Assembly: GCA_046160545.1 (NCBI GenBank)
Contig: JBJXGS010000228.1
Span: 1 to 64,000 of the forward strand
Length of the DNA: 64,000 bases
Direction: 5' to 3'
Origin: JAEUOS01 sp046160545
Lineage (GTDB): Bacteria > Pseudomonadota > Gammaproteobacteria > Burkholderiales > JAEUOS01
In this document: positions 26,585 through 36,447 of the stretch, piece after piece
Layout of the letters: each line of letters starts with the position of its first letter
How positions within the stretch are numbered: the stretch's first letter is position 1
The notes under the pieces: model-generated
The model's database searches: none
Told to the model about the DNA's origin: nothing
The model's input: only the letters and a program-made list of their open reading frames with translations
Translations under genes and position numbers: made by a program

Positions 26585-27741
26585 ACGCGGGGGGGCCGCG
26601 CATCGCCATGGTCGCAGGCGAGGCTTCCGGCGACATGCTCGCGGCCCATCTGATCGAGGCGCTCGCCACGCGGCTGCCCGGAGCGCGCTTTTTCGGCATC
26701 GGCGGGGCGAACATGCGTGCGCGGGGCTTCGATGCATGGTGGGAGTCAGAGCGCCTTGCCGTGCGCGGCTACGTCGAGGTGCTGCGCCACTATCCGGGCC
26801 TTATCGCGTTGCGCCGGCAATTGCGTGAGCGCTTGCTGGCTGAACCGCCCGATCTGTTCATCGGTGTCGACGCGCCGGATTTCAATCTCGACCTCGAAGC
26901 AGGACTCAAGCAGCGTGGCTTGCGCACGGCGCACCTGGTCAGCCCCTCGGTGTGGGCTTGGAGGGGCGGGCGCATGCGGCGCATCGCTGCCGCCGTGGAG
27001 CACATGCTGTGTCTGTTTCCGTTCGAGGAGCCGCTGTACCGGCGCGCCGGCGTCGCGGCGACCTATGTAGGCCATCCGCTGGCCGACGTGATTCCCGAGG
27101 CGCCCGACGCGGCCGCCGCGCGCATGGCGCTCGGGCTGCCCGTGGCTGGCCGGGTGGTGGCCCTCCTGCCTGGCAGCCGCCAGAGTGAGCTCGCTTACCT
27201 GGCAGACCGATTCGTCGCTGCTGCGCAGCTCCTGGCAAGGCAGGATGCGAAGTTGCGCTTTGTCGTGCCGCTGGCCAACGAGTCGACCGCCGCCCAGTGG
27301 CGCGCGGCTGCGGCGCGCCAAAACGGACCGGACTGTGTGCTGGCCGTGGGAGGCACGCGCACTGCGCTGGCCGCTTGTGACGTGGCGCTGGTGGCGAGCG
27401 GCACGGCGACCCTCGAAGCGGCGCTTTTCAAGCGGCCAATGGTGATCGCCTACAACATGGCGCCGCTTTCCTGGGCGCTGATGCGGCGCATGCACTACCA
27501 GCCCTGGGTGGGGCTGCCCAATATCCTGGCCGGCGAATTCGTGGTGCCGGAACTGCTGCAGGACGACGCCAATCCCGCCAATCTGGCGCAGGCCCTTGGC
27601 AACCTGCTCTCCGATGCGGTCATGCGCGAGCGTGTCGTCGCGCGCTTTCGCGCGCTGCACAAGGACCTGCGTCTGGGCATGGCCGACCGCGCGGCAGCAG
27701 CCATCGAGGCAGCGTTTTTTGGTGCGCCAGCCCGAGCGTAG
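26581..27741 (+). CDS. lpxB: Lipid-A-disaccharide synthase
   Basis: Membrane-associated glycosyltransferase (GT19) joining UDP-2,3-diacylglucosamine and lipid X. A GTG start at 26581 overlapping the lpxA stop (GTGA) gives 386 residues, the family length; the next in-frame ATG at 26608 would cut into the conserved MVAGEASGDMLAAHLI start. Further motifs are FIGVDAPDFNLDLE, SPSVWAWRGGRMRRI, YVGHPLAD and LLPGSRQSELAYL. The sequence ends ten bases before rnhB. Confidence 0.97.
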   Translation: MNAGGPRIAMVAGEASGDMLAAHLIEALATRLPGARFFGIGGANMRARGFDAWWESERLAVRGYVEVLRHYPGLIALRRQLRERLLAEPPDLFIGVDAPDFNLDLEAGLKQRGLRTAHLVSPSVWAWRGGRMRRIAAAVEHMLCLFPFEEPLYRRAGVAATYVGHPLADVIPEAPDAAAARMALGLPVAGRVVALLPGSRQSELAYLADRFVAAAQLLARQDAKLRFVVPLANESTAAQWRAAAARQNGPDCVLAVGGTRTALAACDVALVASGTATLEAALFKRPMVIAYNMAPLSWALMRRMHYQPWVGLPNILAGEFVVPELLQDDANPANLAQALGNLLSDAVMRERVVARFRALHKDLRLGMADRAAAAIEAAFFGAPARA

Positions 27742-27750
27742 AATCCCGCG

Positions 27751-28431
27751 ATGGCGCAGACTTTGTCTGGGGATAATGCGGTCCAGGCCGATCTTCTGGA
27801 TGGGATCGACACGCGTGCGCGTCGTATCAAGCCGTTGAAGAAGCCGCCGCCGGCGCGAAATCTGCTCATTTGTGGGGTCGACGAGGCCGGGCGCGGTCCG
27901 CTGGCCGGGCCGGTGTACGCTGCGGCCGTGGTGCTCAATCCCGGCAAGCGCATACGCGGCCTGGACGATTCCAAAAGGCTTTCCGAGGCCAAGCGCGAAA
28001 AGCTCGCGGTGCGCATCCAGACTGACGCGCTGGCCTTTGGCATCGCACACGCGAGCGTCGAGGAGATCGACCGCATCAACATCCTGCAGGCCACGCTCCT
28101 GGCGATGCGCCGCGCAGTCGACAAGCTCCTGGTGCGACCCGACGAGGTGTGGGTCGACGGCAACCATGCGCCGTTGCTGGACTACCCGACGCGCGCCATC
28201 ATCAAGGGCGACGCCCAGGTCGCCGCGATCTCGGCAGCGTCCATCCTGGCCAAGACCGCACGCGATCGGGAACTGGTACGTATGTCAAAGGAATATCCCG
28301 GCTACGCCTTCGAGCGCCACAAGGGTTACGCGACCCAGCTGCACCTGGAGATGATCCGCCTGCACGGTGCCTGTCCCATGCATCGCCTGAGCTTTGCGCC
28401 AGTCAAACACATCGTCGGGAACCTGTTATGA
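27751..28431 (+). CDS. rnhB: Ribonuclease HII
   Basis: Cuts the RNA strand of RNA-DNA hybrids and removes ribonucleotides misincorporated in DNA. The 226-residue protein has a basic N-terminal extension of about 35 residues, longer than the usual start, before the catalytic opening CGVDEAGRGPLAG with Asp44 and Glu45. The other acidic residues lie in VWVDGNHAP and KGDAQVAAISAASILAK. The conserved YPGYAFERHKGYAT stretch follows. It ends by overlapping the next gene by four bases. Confidence 0.96.
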   Translation: MAQTLSGDNAVQADLLDGIDTRARRIKPLKKPPPARNLLICGVDEAGRGPLAGPVYAAAVVLNPGKRIRGLDDSKRLSEAKREKLAVRIQTDALAFGIAHASVEEIDRINILQATLLAMRRAVDKLLVRPDEVWVDGNHAPLLDYPTRAIIKGDAQVAAISAASILAKTARDRELVRMSKEYPGYAFERHKGYATQLHLEMIRLHGACPMHRLSFAPVKHIVGNLL

Positions 28432-28892
28432 GTTATCAGCTGTGGATGCTCGCGCACCTGCTGGGCGTGGTGGTTTGGGTGGGTGGCATGTTTTTCGCCC
28501 ACATGGCGCTGCGCCCCGCGGCTGCGGAAACACTGGAGCCGCCGCAGCGCCTGCCCCTTTTGGCAGCGGCCCTGGGCCGCTTTTTCAATTGGGTTGCCGT
28601 GGCCATCGCCGTGATCCTCGTCTCCGGCGTGGCGATCATGCTGCTCATGAAGGGGGCTGGCGGCAGGCTGGGCTGGCACATCCACGTGATGATCGCGATC
28701 GGCCTCCTCATGATGGCGATCTTCGGCCATATCCGTTTCGCCGGTTTCATGCGCCTGCGCCGCGCTGTCGCTGCGCGCGACTGGCCTGCCGGCGGGGCAG
28801 CGCTCGGACAGGTCCGGCGCCTCGTCGGCGTGAACCTGCTGCTCGGGTTGGCGACGACGGCTTTGGTCTTTATCGGGCGCGGTCTGGCCTGA
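28428..28892 (+). CDS. Small integral membrane protein, CopD/DUF2214-like
   Basis: A 154-residue protein with four hydrophobic helices: LWMLAHLLGVVVWVGGMFF, FFNWVAVAIAVILVSGVAIML, HVMIAIGLLMMAIFGHI and LLLGLATTALVFIG. The first helix carries the H-x6-WVGG pattern, and a second His follows at the end of the third helix, as in CopD-type and related heme/copper membrane proteins; the true function is unknown. The ATG overlaps the rnhB stop by four bases, making it the last gene of the envelope operon. The inverted repeat at 28893-28908 follows. Confidence 0.65.
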   Translation: MSYQLWMLAHLLGVVVWVGGMFFAHMALRPAAAETLEPPQRLPLLAAALGRFFNWVAVAIAVILVSGVAIMLLMKGAGGRLGWHIHVMIAIGLLMMAIFGHIRFAGFMRLRRAVAARDWPAGGAALGQVRRLVGVNLLLGLATTALVFIGRGLA

Positions 28893-28908
28893 CCCCGGCG
28901 CGCCGGGG
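28893..28908. terminator. GC-rich palindrome between convergent genes
   Basis: CCCCGGCGCGCCGGGG is a perfect 16-base palindrome in the 40-base gap between the end of the long plus-strand operon and the end of the dehydratase gene. A six-base-pair stem with a four-base loop is likely. There is no T-run on either side, so it is a weak or factor-dependent terminator candidate for both strands. Confidence 0.4.
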
Positions 28909-28932
28909 CTGTCTGTCTGACGGCGTCTGCGT

Positions 28933-30672
<1,740 letters not shown>

Positions 30673-30716
30673 GGCGACGTCTGTGGTGGTTGGAAAGAAT
30701 GAACAAGGGACCAAGG

Positions 30717-31637
30717 TCAGAGAGCAAGTTCCGGTCCGGAATATTCGATGGGCAAGCTGATATGGCCGGCAGCGAGTTCGTGCGCGAGGCTGCCGATCTG
30801 CTCGCGCAGTGCGGCGGGCACGCGCGGTGCCAGCGCCAGGCGCACCGCCTGCGGATCTTCCATGCCCAGGGTGCGCACCTCGCCATGGGCGAGCCGGCCG
30901 GTGACGATGTCTTCGAGCCACTTGTAGACCAGCCGACCCGTGTCGGCGACCGCAGACGCCACGAACACGTCGGGCTCGGCCGCGGTCCAGTCGCGCACGT
31001 TGCCGATCTGCGCGACGCCGCGCTCGCGACAGGCGTCGATCGCGCCCTGGCGGCCGCCGTTCAACATGGTGTACATGATGTCGACGCCGGCGTCGATCTC
31101 GGCCACGGCGGCGCGGCGGGTGACGGCATTGTCTTCCTGCGTGCCGCAAAAGCAGGTCACCAGGCGCGCTTGCGGGTTGGCCCGCTGCACTCCGGCGGCG
31201 TAGGCGGCGCGGCTGCGCAGCCCCGGCGCAATGCGGATGCCAGACAGGTGACCGACGACGCCGCTCTCGGTCATCCAGCCGGCCAGGGCACCGGCGAGAA
31301 AGGCGGATTGCGGCTGGGCGATGGTGAACGAGCAAAAGTTCGCGCCCGCGACCTCGCCGTGCGTGGAGAGAAATCGGATCGCCGCATGGCGCGGTGCGAC
31401 TTCGGCCACCGCCAGGTCGCTGCTGCCGCCATGGGCCAGGATCAGGTCGGGCCTTTCGGCAGCGCCCGCTGCGATGGCAGCCGCCAGGTCATGCGCAGCC
31501 ACGCCGACGCGCTCGACATGGTCGAGTGCAATGCCGAATTGCGCGCAGGCCACGCGCGCGCCCCGGTAGCCGGACTCGATGAATCCGCCGTCGTCGACAC
31601 GTCCCGCGAACACCGCGAACAGGCGCAACGCTGCCAT
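30717..31637 (-). CDS. BMP (Med/PnrA-like) family ligand-binding protein without signal peptide
   Basis: A 306-residue member of the BMP family, normally lipoprotein receptors of nucleoside or purine ABC transporters. Family-like parts are FAGRVDDGGFIESGYRGA, the GSSDLAVAEVAPRH segment, QPQSAFLAGALAGWMTESG and AEIDAGVDIMYTMLNGG. The visible start MAALRLFAVF leads straight into the first strand; no signal peptide, lipobox or membrane anchor is present and no in-frame ATG, GTG or TTG upstream would add one. It is therefore predicted cytoplasmic, unlike typical transporter receptors. No permease or ATPase gene is adjacent. It lies 44 bases upstream of the dehydratase on the same strand, probably one operon. 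Confidence 0.75.
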   Translation of the reverse strand: MAALRLFAVFAGRVDDGGFIESGYRGARVACAQFGIALDHVERVGVAAHDLAAAIAAGAAERPDLILAHGGSSDLAVAEVAPRHAAIRFLSTHGEVAGANFCSFTIAQPQSAFLAGALAGWMTESGVVGHLSGIRIAPGLRSRAAYAAGVQRANPQARLVTCFCGTQEDNAVTRRAAVAEIDAGVDIMYTMLNGGRQGAIDACRERGVAQIGNVRDWTAAEPDVFVASAVADTGRLVYKWLEDIVTGRLAHGEVRTLGMEDPQAVRLALAPRVPAALREQIGSLAHELAAGHISLPIEYSGPELAL

Positions 31638-31748
31638 TTTTATCGTCGAATCCCGTTGCTTGACCGGAATGGCCGCAAAACTGGTTTCATTCTTGCTTTT
31701 GGTCCCTCGTAGTTCTATTGTTGCATCCTTCACCCAAGGGAGAGTCCC

Positions 31749-32732
31749 GTGCCCATTGCGCGCTACGTGCTGTTGACGGTCTTCATGACGCTGTTGGCCA
31801 CAGTTCCCGCCCAATCCATTGCGCAAGACGGTAAATGGCCCGCGCGCCCGATCCGGCTGGTGGTGACCTTCCCTCCAGGCGGGACCAGCGACCTGGTGGC
31901 GCGCCTGCTTGGCCCGAAACTGTCTGCGGCCCTCGGCCAGCAGGTGGTGGTCGAGACTCGGCCCGGCGCCGGCGGCATCGGGGGCGCCGACGCGGTGGCC
32001 AAGGCCGCACCCGACGGTTACACGCTGGCGGTCTCGACGGTCGGATCGCACGGCATCGGACCGACGCTCAACCGCAACATCCGCTACGACGCGGTGGCCG
32101 ATTTCAGCCACATCGCATTGATCGGCGCGGTGCCGCATGTGCTCCTGGTCAATCCTAAGTTCCCGGCCAGGACCTTAGCCGAACTCGTCGCTGCTGCGCG
32201 CGCCCAACCGGGCAAGATCAACTTCGGCAGCGGCGGGTCGGGGTCGATCAACCATGTCACCGGCGAACTCTTCAAGACCCGCGCCGGCATCGACATGGTG
32301 CACGTGCCCTACAAGGGTTCGGGCGCCGCCATCACCGACCTGCGCGGCTTCACCATCCCGGTGGCGGTCGACGCGCTGCCGGCCAACCTGGGTTTGATAA
32401 AGAGCGGCGAACTGCGCGCGCTGGCCATCACCAGCCGGGAACGCTCGCCACTGGCCCCGGACGTGCCGACCTTCATCGAGCAGGGCTTCGCCGACGTGGT
32501 GGCGGACAACTGGATCGGCATCTCCGGCCCCGCCAGGCTGCCCGAGGACGTGGCGCGCCGACTCGTCGCCGAGACCGAGAAGGTCATGGCGCAGGCCGAT
32601 GTGCGCGACCGGCTGCGCGAGTGGGGCATGGCCATCAACTGGCGCACCGGCGCCGAGTTTGCGGCCTTCGTGCGCGCCGACATCGCACGCTGGCGCCCGG
32701 TGATCATCGCCTCGGGGGCGCAGATCGACTGA
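31749..32732 (+). CDS. TctC/Bug-family tripartite tricarboxylate transporter receptor
   Basis: Periplasmic solute-binding protein of the Bug family, many of which bind organic acids. The 327-residue protein has a signal peptide (VLLTVFMTLLATVPAQSIAQ) and the family signatures WPARPIRLVVTFPPGGTSD, GGIGGADAVAKAAPDGYTL and KINFGSGGSGSINHVTGEL. It starts with GTG at 31749, preceded by AAGGGAGAG. No TctA/TctB membrane genes are in the window, the common orphan state in betaproteobacteria. It is divergent from the BMP-dehydratase pair, suggesting a shared control region at 31638-31748. The ligand is unknown. Confidence 0.93.
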   Translation: MPIARYVLLTVFMTLLATVPAQSIAQDGKWPARPIRLVVTFPPGGTSDLVARLLGPKLSAALGQQVVVETRPGAGGIGGADAVAKAAPDGYTLAVSTVGSHGIGPTLNRNIRYDAVADFSHIALIGAVPHVLLVNPKFPARTLAELVAAARAQPGKINFGSGGSGSINHVTGELFKTRAGIDMVHVPYKGSGAAITDLRGFTIPVAVDALPANLGLIKSGELRALAITSRERSPLAPDVPTFIEQGFADVVADNWIGISGPARLPEDVARRLVAETEKVMAQADVRDRLREWGMAINWRTGAEFAAFVRADIARWRPVIIASGAQID

Positions 32733-32894
32733 CTTCGCGATTGCCTTGCCCACACTCGGGCGGGCCGGCCGTAGGGTAGCCGATCACCGGGACTTTTGCG
32801 CTGCGCTGGGCCGAGGCTGCGTGCGGCGCAACGACCAGGGTCGTCGCGAGCAAGCCAGAACAGACAACTCGTGCGAAGCAGCGCGCGGCACTCG

Positions 32895-33044
32895 TTACGG
32901 CAGGGGCTTGTCCGCTTCCGGGGGCGGCGGTGGGTCTTCCGGCAGCGCGCCGCCAGCGGCCTTCTTGAGTTTCTTTTCCTCTTTTTTTTGTTTCTTGGCG
33001 AGGTCGCGCTGGCGCTTCTGGAAGGCGTAGTTGGGCTGGGGCAA
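32895..33044 (-). CDS. Small Lys-rich protein
   Basis: A 49-codon gene starting with TTG at 33044, with AGGAA nine bases upstream. The product opens PQPNYAFQKRQRDLAKKQKK and continues with another Lys/Glu run (KEEKKLKKA), then a Pro-rich acidic tail (PEDPPPPPEADKPLP). Very similar short Lys-rich proteins with an NYAFxKRQRxLAKK opening are, as I recall, widespread in betaproteobacteria and have no assigned function. The charge suggests nucleic-acid or ribosome contact, which is inference only. It sits alone between the TctC gene and the racemase-like gene. Confidence 0.6.
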   Translation of the reverse strand: MPQPNYAFQKRQRDLAKKQKKEEKKLKKAAGGALPEDPPPPPEADKPLP

Positions 33045-33195
33045 AGGGGCGTTCCTTTCGGATTTAGTGGGCCAAGGTTGGCAGGGTACGGCATTTTCCC
33101 CCATCTGACGCGGTCGCCGGCTGCTGGCCGGCGGACCTGGATGTCTCCGAGGCGCGGTGAACGATAATGCGCGTGCCACGCGCTTCGCAAACGAC

Positions 33196-33927
33196 ATGCC
33201 ACGCATCCTCGTCCTCAATTCCAATACCACCGCCTCGGTCACCGACCTGGTGCTGCGTCACACGCGTGAGGTGCTGGGGTCTGGCCACGTATGCATTGGT
33301 GCAACCGCTCGTTTCGGCGCCCGCTACATATCAAACGAGGCTGCTTATGCGATCGCCAGCCATGCGGCGCTCGATGCCTACGCCGAAGCCGGCAGTGGAT
33401 TCGATGCCGTTCTGCTCGCCTGCTTCGGCGATCCGGGCCTCTTCGCGCTCAAGGAGGTCGCGCCCGTGCCGGTCGTGGGGCTGGCCGAGGCGGCGCTCAT
33501 CGAGGCGGGCGAGGTAGGGCCGGTCTCGATTGTCACCGGCGGCGCATTGTGGAAGGTCATGCTCGAGCGCCTGGCCCTGGCCTTGGGGATGCGCGAGCGC
33601 ATCGCCAGCATTCGCACCATCACCTGGACCGGAGATCGCATCGCCGCCGATCCTGACGGGGCGGTAACCTACCTGGCTGAAGAGGCGCGCGCCGCCGCCA
33701 GAATGGATGGCGCGCGTGCGCTGGTCCTGGGCGGAGCGGCGCTGGCCGGCATGGCGCCGCGCATCGCGCCGCTGGTGGACATGCCGGTCATCGACAGCGT
33801 TCACGCCGGCGCCCGCGTTGCTGCCCGACTTGCTGAGGCCTATTTGGCGGCACCGGCCAAGCCTGCTGCGCGTGCGCCGACGCCTACGGTTGGTATCGGG
33901 CCGTCATTGGCGCGATTGATCGGCTGA
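33196..33927 (+). CDS. Asp/Glu/hydantoin racemase superfamily protein lacking one catalytic Cys
   Basis: A 243-residue protein beginning MPRILVLNSNTTASVTDLV, the typical opening of hydantoin racemases; this decides the ATG at 33196 over an in-frame GTG at 33157. Family members use two cysteines for proton transfer. The first is present as Cys76 (LLACFGDPG). The second, expected in an LGCAG-type motif, is Gly180 here (VLGGAALAGM). A two-base racemase mechanism is therefore unlikely; an isomerase, decarboxylase (arylmalonate decarboxylase also keeps only one cysteine, the other one) or lyase activity is possible. It is convergent with the hydroxyacid dehydrogenase operon, whose stop lies four bases away. 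Confidence 0.8.
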   Translation: MPRILVLNSNTTASVTDLVLRHTREVLGSGHVCIGATARFGARYISNEAAYAIASHAALDAYAEAGSGFDAVLLACFGDPGLFALKEVAPVPVVGLAEAALIEAGEVGPVSIVTGGALWKVMLERLALALGMRERIASIRTITWTGDRIAADPDGAVTYLAEEARAAARMDGARALVLGGAALAGMAPRIAPLVDMPVIDSVHAGARVAARLAEAYLAAPAKPAARAPTPTVGIGPSLARLIG

Positions 33928-33930
33928 GGT

Positions 33931-35007
33931 TCAGGTCTTCGCAAGGCCGACGAAGTCGGTTTGCGAAAGCCCGACCTTGCCGGCTGATCCAAGCAGTTCC
34001 TGCCACGTCGCGTCGTCGACGGGAATGCCGTCGGCCAGACGCTTCCTTTTCCACGCCCGCTCCGGATCACCAGCTATCAACACCGTCTCGACGCCGGCTG
34101 CCGGTGGCGAGGCCGTGTGCCAGCTGACAAAGCCCTCGATCTCACGTGCCAGGTTATCGGCGGTCCCCATCTTGCCGGGGTCAATCAGGATGGACAGCAT
34201 GCCGTTCAAGACCTGGCGTCCGCGCGTGTCCCCGCCTTTTTCGGTCAGGCCTCCGGCGAGCGCACCGCCCAGCAGTTCACAGATGAGGGCCAGGCCCGAG
34301 CCCTTGTGCTCTCCGAACGGGAGGATGGCACCCGAAGGCTCGATTACGGTGAAGCGCGGCTCGACAGTCGGGTTGCCCCGGTCGTCGATGATGGTGCCGG
34401 GCGCGAGCTTCTCGCCCTTGTTGTAGGCGACACGGGTCTTGCCCTGGGCGATGCGGCTGGTGGCGAAGTCGAGCACGATCGGGTCGCGTCCGGCGCGCGG
34501 CACGCCGACACAGAACGGGTTGGTGCCGTGCCGCGCGTCGCGACCGCCCCAGGGAGCGACGATGGGGCGCGAGAGCACGTTGACGAAGTGGATCGACACC
34601 AGGCCGTGGCCGACGCATTGCTCGGCCCAGTGACCGATGCGGCCGATGTGGTGGGCGTTGGAAAGTCCCACGATGCACACGCCGTGGCGCTTGGCGCGCT
34701 CGGCGCCGAGTTCCATCGCCTCGTAGCCCATGACCTGCCCGTAGCCGTGGTTGCCATCCAGACGCAGCAGAGCGTTGCTGTCCAGCGTGACTGAGACATG
34801 CGCGTTGGGCTTGAGCCCGCCTTCCTTCCAGGAATCGACATAACGCGGGATCATGCCGACACCGTGCGAGTCGTGGCCGCGCAGGTTGGCCTCCACGAGG
34901 TTGGTGGCCACCAGGTCGGCCTCGCGGTCGGAGGATCCGGTCCCCTTGACGACGGCGCGAACGGCGGCCGTGAGTGCGCTCGACTGGAGGATGTGATTGC
35001 TTGCCAT
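33931..35007 (-). CDS. Ldh (malate/L-lactate/ureidoglycolate dehydrogenase) family oxidoreductase
   Basis: NAD(P)-dependent 2-hydroxyacid dehydrogenase of the type not related to Rossmann lactate dehydrogenases. The 358-residue protein shows the family blocks EANLRGHDSHGVGMIPRYV, GHYGQVMG-like GNHGYGQVMGYEAM, SNAHHIGRIGHWAEQ, PWGGRDARHGTNPFCVGVP and FGEHKGSGLALICELLGG. The substrate could be malate, sulfolactate, ureidoglycolate or a similar (S)-2-hydroxy acid; it cannot be decided here. It is the last gene of a minus-strand operon, 27 bases after the FAD oxidoreductase. Confidence 0.9.
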   Translation of the reverse strand: MASNHILQSSALTAAVRAVVKGTGSSDREADLVATNLVEANLRGHDSHGVGMIPRYVDSWKEGGLKPNAHVSVTLDSNALLRLDGNHGYGQVMGYEAMELGAERAKRHGVCIVGLSNAHHIGRIGHWAEQCVGHGLVSIHFVNVLSRPIVAPWGGRDARHGTNPFCVGVPRAGRDPIVLDFATSRIAQGKTRVAYNKGEKLAPGTIIDDRGNPTVEPRFTVIEPSGAILPFGEHKGSGLALICELLGGALAGGLTEKGGDTRGRQVLNGMLSILIDPGKMGTADNLAREIEGFVSWHTASPPAAGVETVLIAGDPERAWKRKRLADGIPVDDATWQELLGSAGKVGLSQTDFVGLAKT

Positions 35008-35034
35008 GGTATGTACTTGCCTCGCGGGTTGGGC

Positions 35035-36432
35035 CTAGACAACCTTGCCCGGGTTCATGATGCCTTGCGGGTCGAGCGCGGACTTGATCTTCTGCATCAG
35101 TTCCATCTCGATGGACGACTTGTAGCGACGGATTTCGTCACGCTTCATCTGCCCCAGGCCATGCTCGGCCGAGATCGAACCGTTGAAGCGCGCGGCGCAA
35201 TCGTGCACGATGCGGCTCACCTTCTCCCACTCGATGCCGACCCACTGCTCTTCGCTGTGGGTCGCCTGCGGATGCGCGACGTTGTAGTGCAGGTTGCCGT
35301 CGCCGACGTGGCCGAAGACCACCGGGCGCACGCCGGGATACGCGGCTTCAAGCGCCTGTCTTGCTGCGTTGTCGAATTCGGGAATGCGTGAAATCGGGAT
35401 CGAGACGTCATGCTTGACGTTGCGCCCTTCACGCGCCTGCGCCCAGGTGATGTCTTCACGCATCTTCCACAAGCGCTGCGATTCGGCCTCGCTCTTGGCG
35501 AGCACCGCGTCGGTGATCAGTTCGCCCTCGAGCGCGGCTGCGAGCGCGGCTTCGAGGTCTTCGCGCAGGGCAGTGGCATCGCGACCGTCGGCGATGTCGG
35601 TCAGCACATACCAGGGCGAACGCACAGCGAACGGTGAGGCGAAGGGAGGCACATGCTTCTCGACCAGCGAGAGCGCAAAGTCGGACACCAATTCGAAGGC
35701 CGTCACTCGCTCGCCCAGGCGCGCCTTCATGAGATTGAGCAGATCGAGGGACTTCGCGGGAGACGTCAGCGCCATGAAGGCGGTCTGCGTGGCCACCGGC
35801 ATGGGAAAGAGCTTGAGCACGGCGCCGGTCACGATACCCAGCGTGCCTTCGGCGCCGATGAAAAGCTGCTTCAGGTCGTAGCCTGTGTTGTCCTTGCGCA
35901 GGCCGCGCAGGCCGTTCCAGACCTCGCCCGAGGCGAGCACGACTTCCAGCCCCAGGACCAGATCGCGCGTGTTGCCGTAGCGCAGCACCTGCACGCCACC
36001 GGCATTGGTCGAGATGTTGCCGCCGATCTCGCACGAGCCCTCGGCACCGAGGGAGAGCGGGAAGAGCCGACCGTTCGCGGCCGCAGTCTCCTGGAGGTTC
36101 TGCAGGATGCAGCCGGACTCGACGGTCATGGTGTTGTTGAGAACGTCGACCTCGATCACCCGGTTCATGCGCGAGAGGTTGACGACCAGCTGACGTCCGG
36201 ACGCATCCGGCACACCACCGCCGACCAGACCGGTATTGCCACCCTGCGGGATGACCGCGATGCCGTTCTCGGCGCACAGTCGCACGATTGCAGAGACCTC
36301 TTGCGTGCTGCCTGGCTTCACGACCGCCAGCGGCTTGCCGAAATATTTCTTGCGCGCATCATTGGCGTAGGCCGCCAGGTCCTCGATGAGGACATTGGTC
36401 TGACCTGCGATGTTGCGCAGCGCGTCGAGCAT
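35035..36432 (-). CDS. FAD-linked D-2-hydroxyacid dehydrogenase (GlcD/D-lactate dehydrogenase type)
   Basis: Flavoprotein oxidising D-2-hydroxy acids such as D-lactate, D-2-hydroxyglutarate or glycolate. The 465 residues show the PCMH-type FAD-binding fold with IPQGGNTGLVGGGVPD, the PLSLGAEGSCEIGGNISTNA FAD loop and GAEGTLGIVTGAVLKLFP, and the C-terminal FAD-oxidase domain with FGHVGDGNLHYNV and the end block SAEHGLGQMKRDEI. No iron-sulfur motif is present, so electron transfer is likely through another carrier. It lies 15 bases after the first SDR and 27 bases before the Ldh gene, all on the minus strand. Confidence 0.9.
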   Translation of the reverse strand: MLDALRNIAGQTNVLIEDLAAYANDARKKYFGKPLAVVKPGSTQEVSAIVRLCAENGIAVIPQGGNTGLVGGGVPDASGRQLVVNLSRMNRVIEVDVLNNTMTVESGCILQNLQETAAANGRLFPLSLGAEGSCEIGGNISTNAGGVQVLRYGNTRDLVLGLEVVLASGEVWNGLRGLRKDNTGYDLKQLFIGAEGTLGIVTGAVLKLFPMPVATQTAFMALTSPAKSLDLLNLMKARLGERVTAFELVSDFALSLVEKHVPPFASPFAVRSPWYVLTDIADGRDATALREDLEAALAAALEGELITDAVLAKSEAESQRLWKMREDITWAQAREGRNVKHDVSIPISRIPEFDNAARQALEAAYPGVRPVVFGHVGDGNLHYNVAHPQATHSEEQWVGIEWEKVSRIVHDCAARFNGSISAEHGLGQMKRDEIRRYKSSIEMELMQKIKSALDPQGIMNPGKVV

Positions 36433-36447
36433 GTCGTCGGCGTCCCG

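Noticed and set aside
30673..31335. Upstream extension of the dehydratase frame to about 800 codons
   Set aside because: The extension overlaps the BMP-family gene in another frame and has no family similarity; ATG at 30672 matches the known 579-residue length.
31693..31721. TTGCTT-17-TATTGT as a promoter for the TctC gene
   Set aside because: Only three and four matches to consensus; not distinguishable from background.
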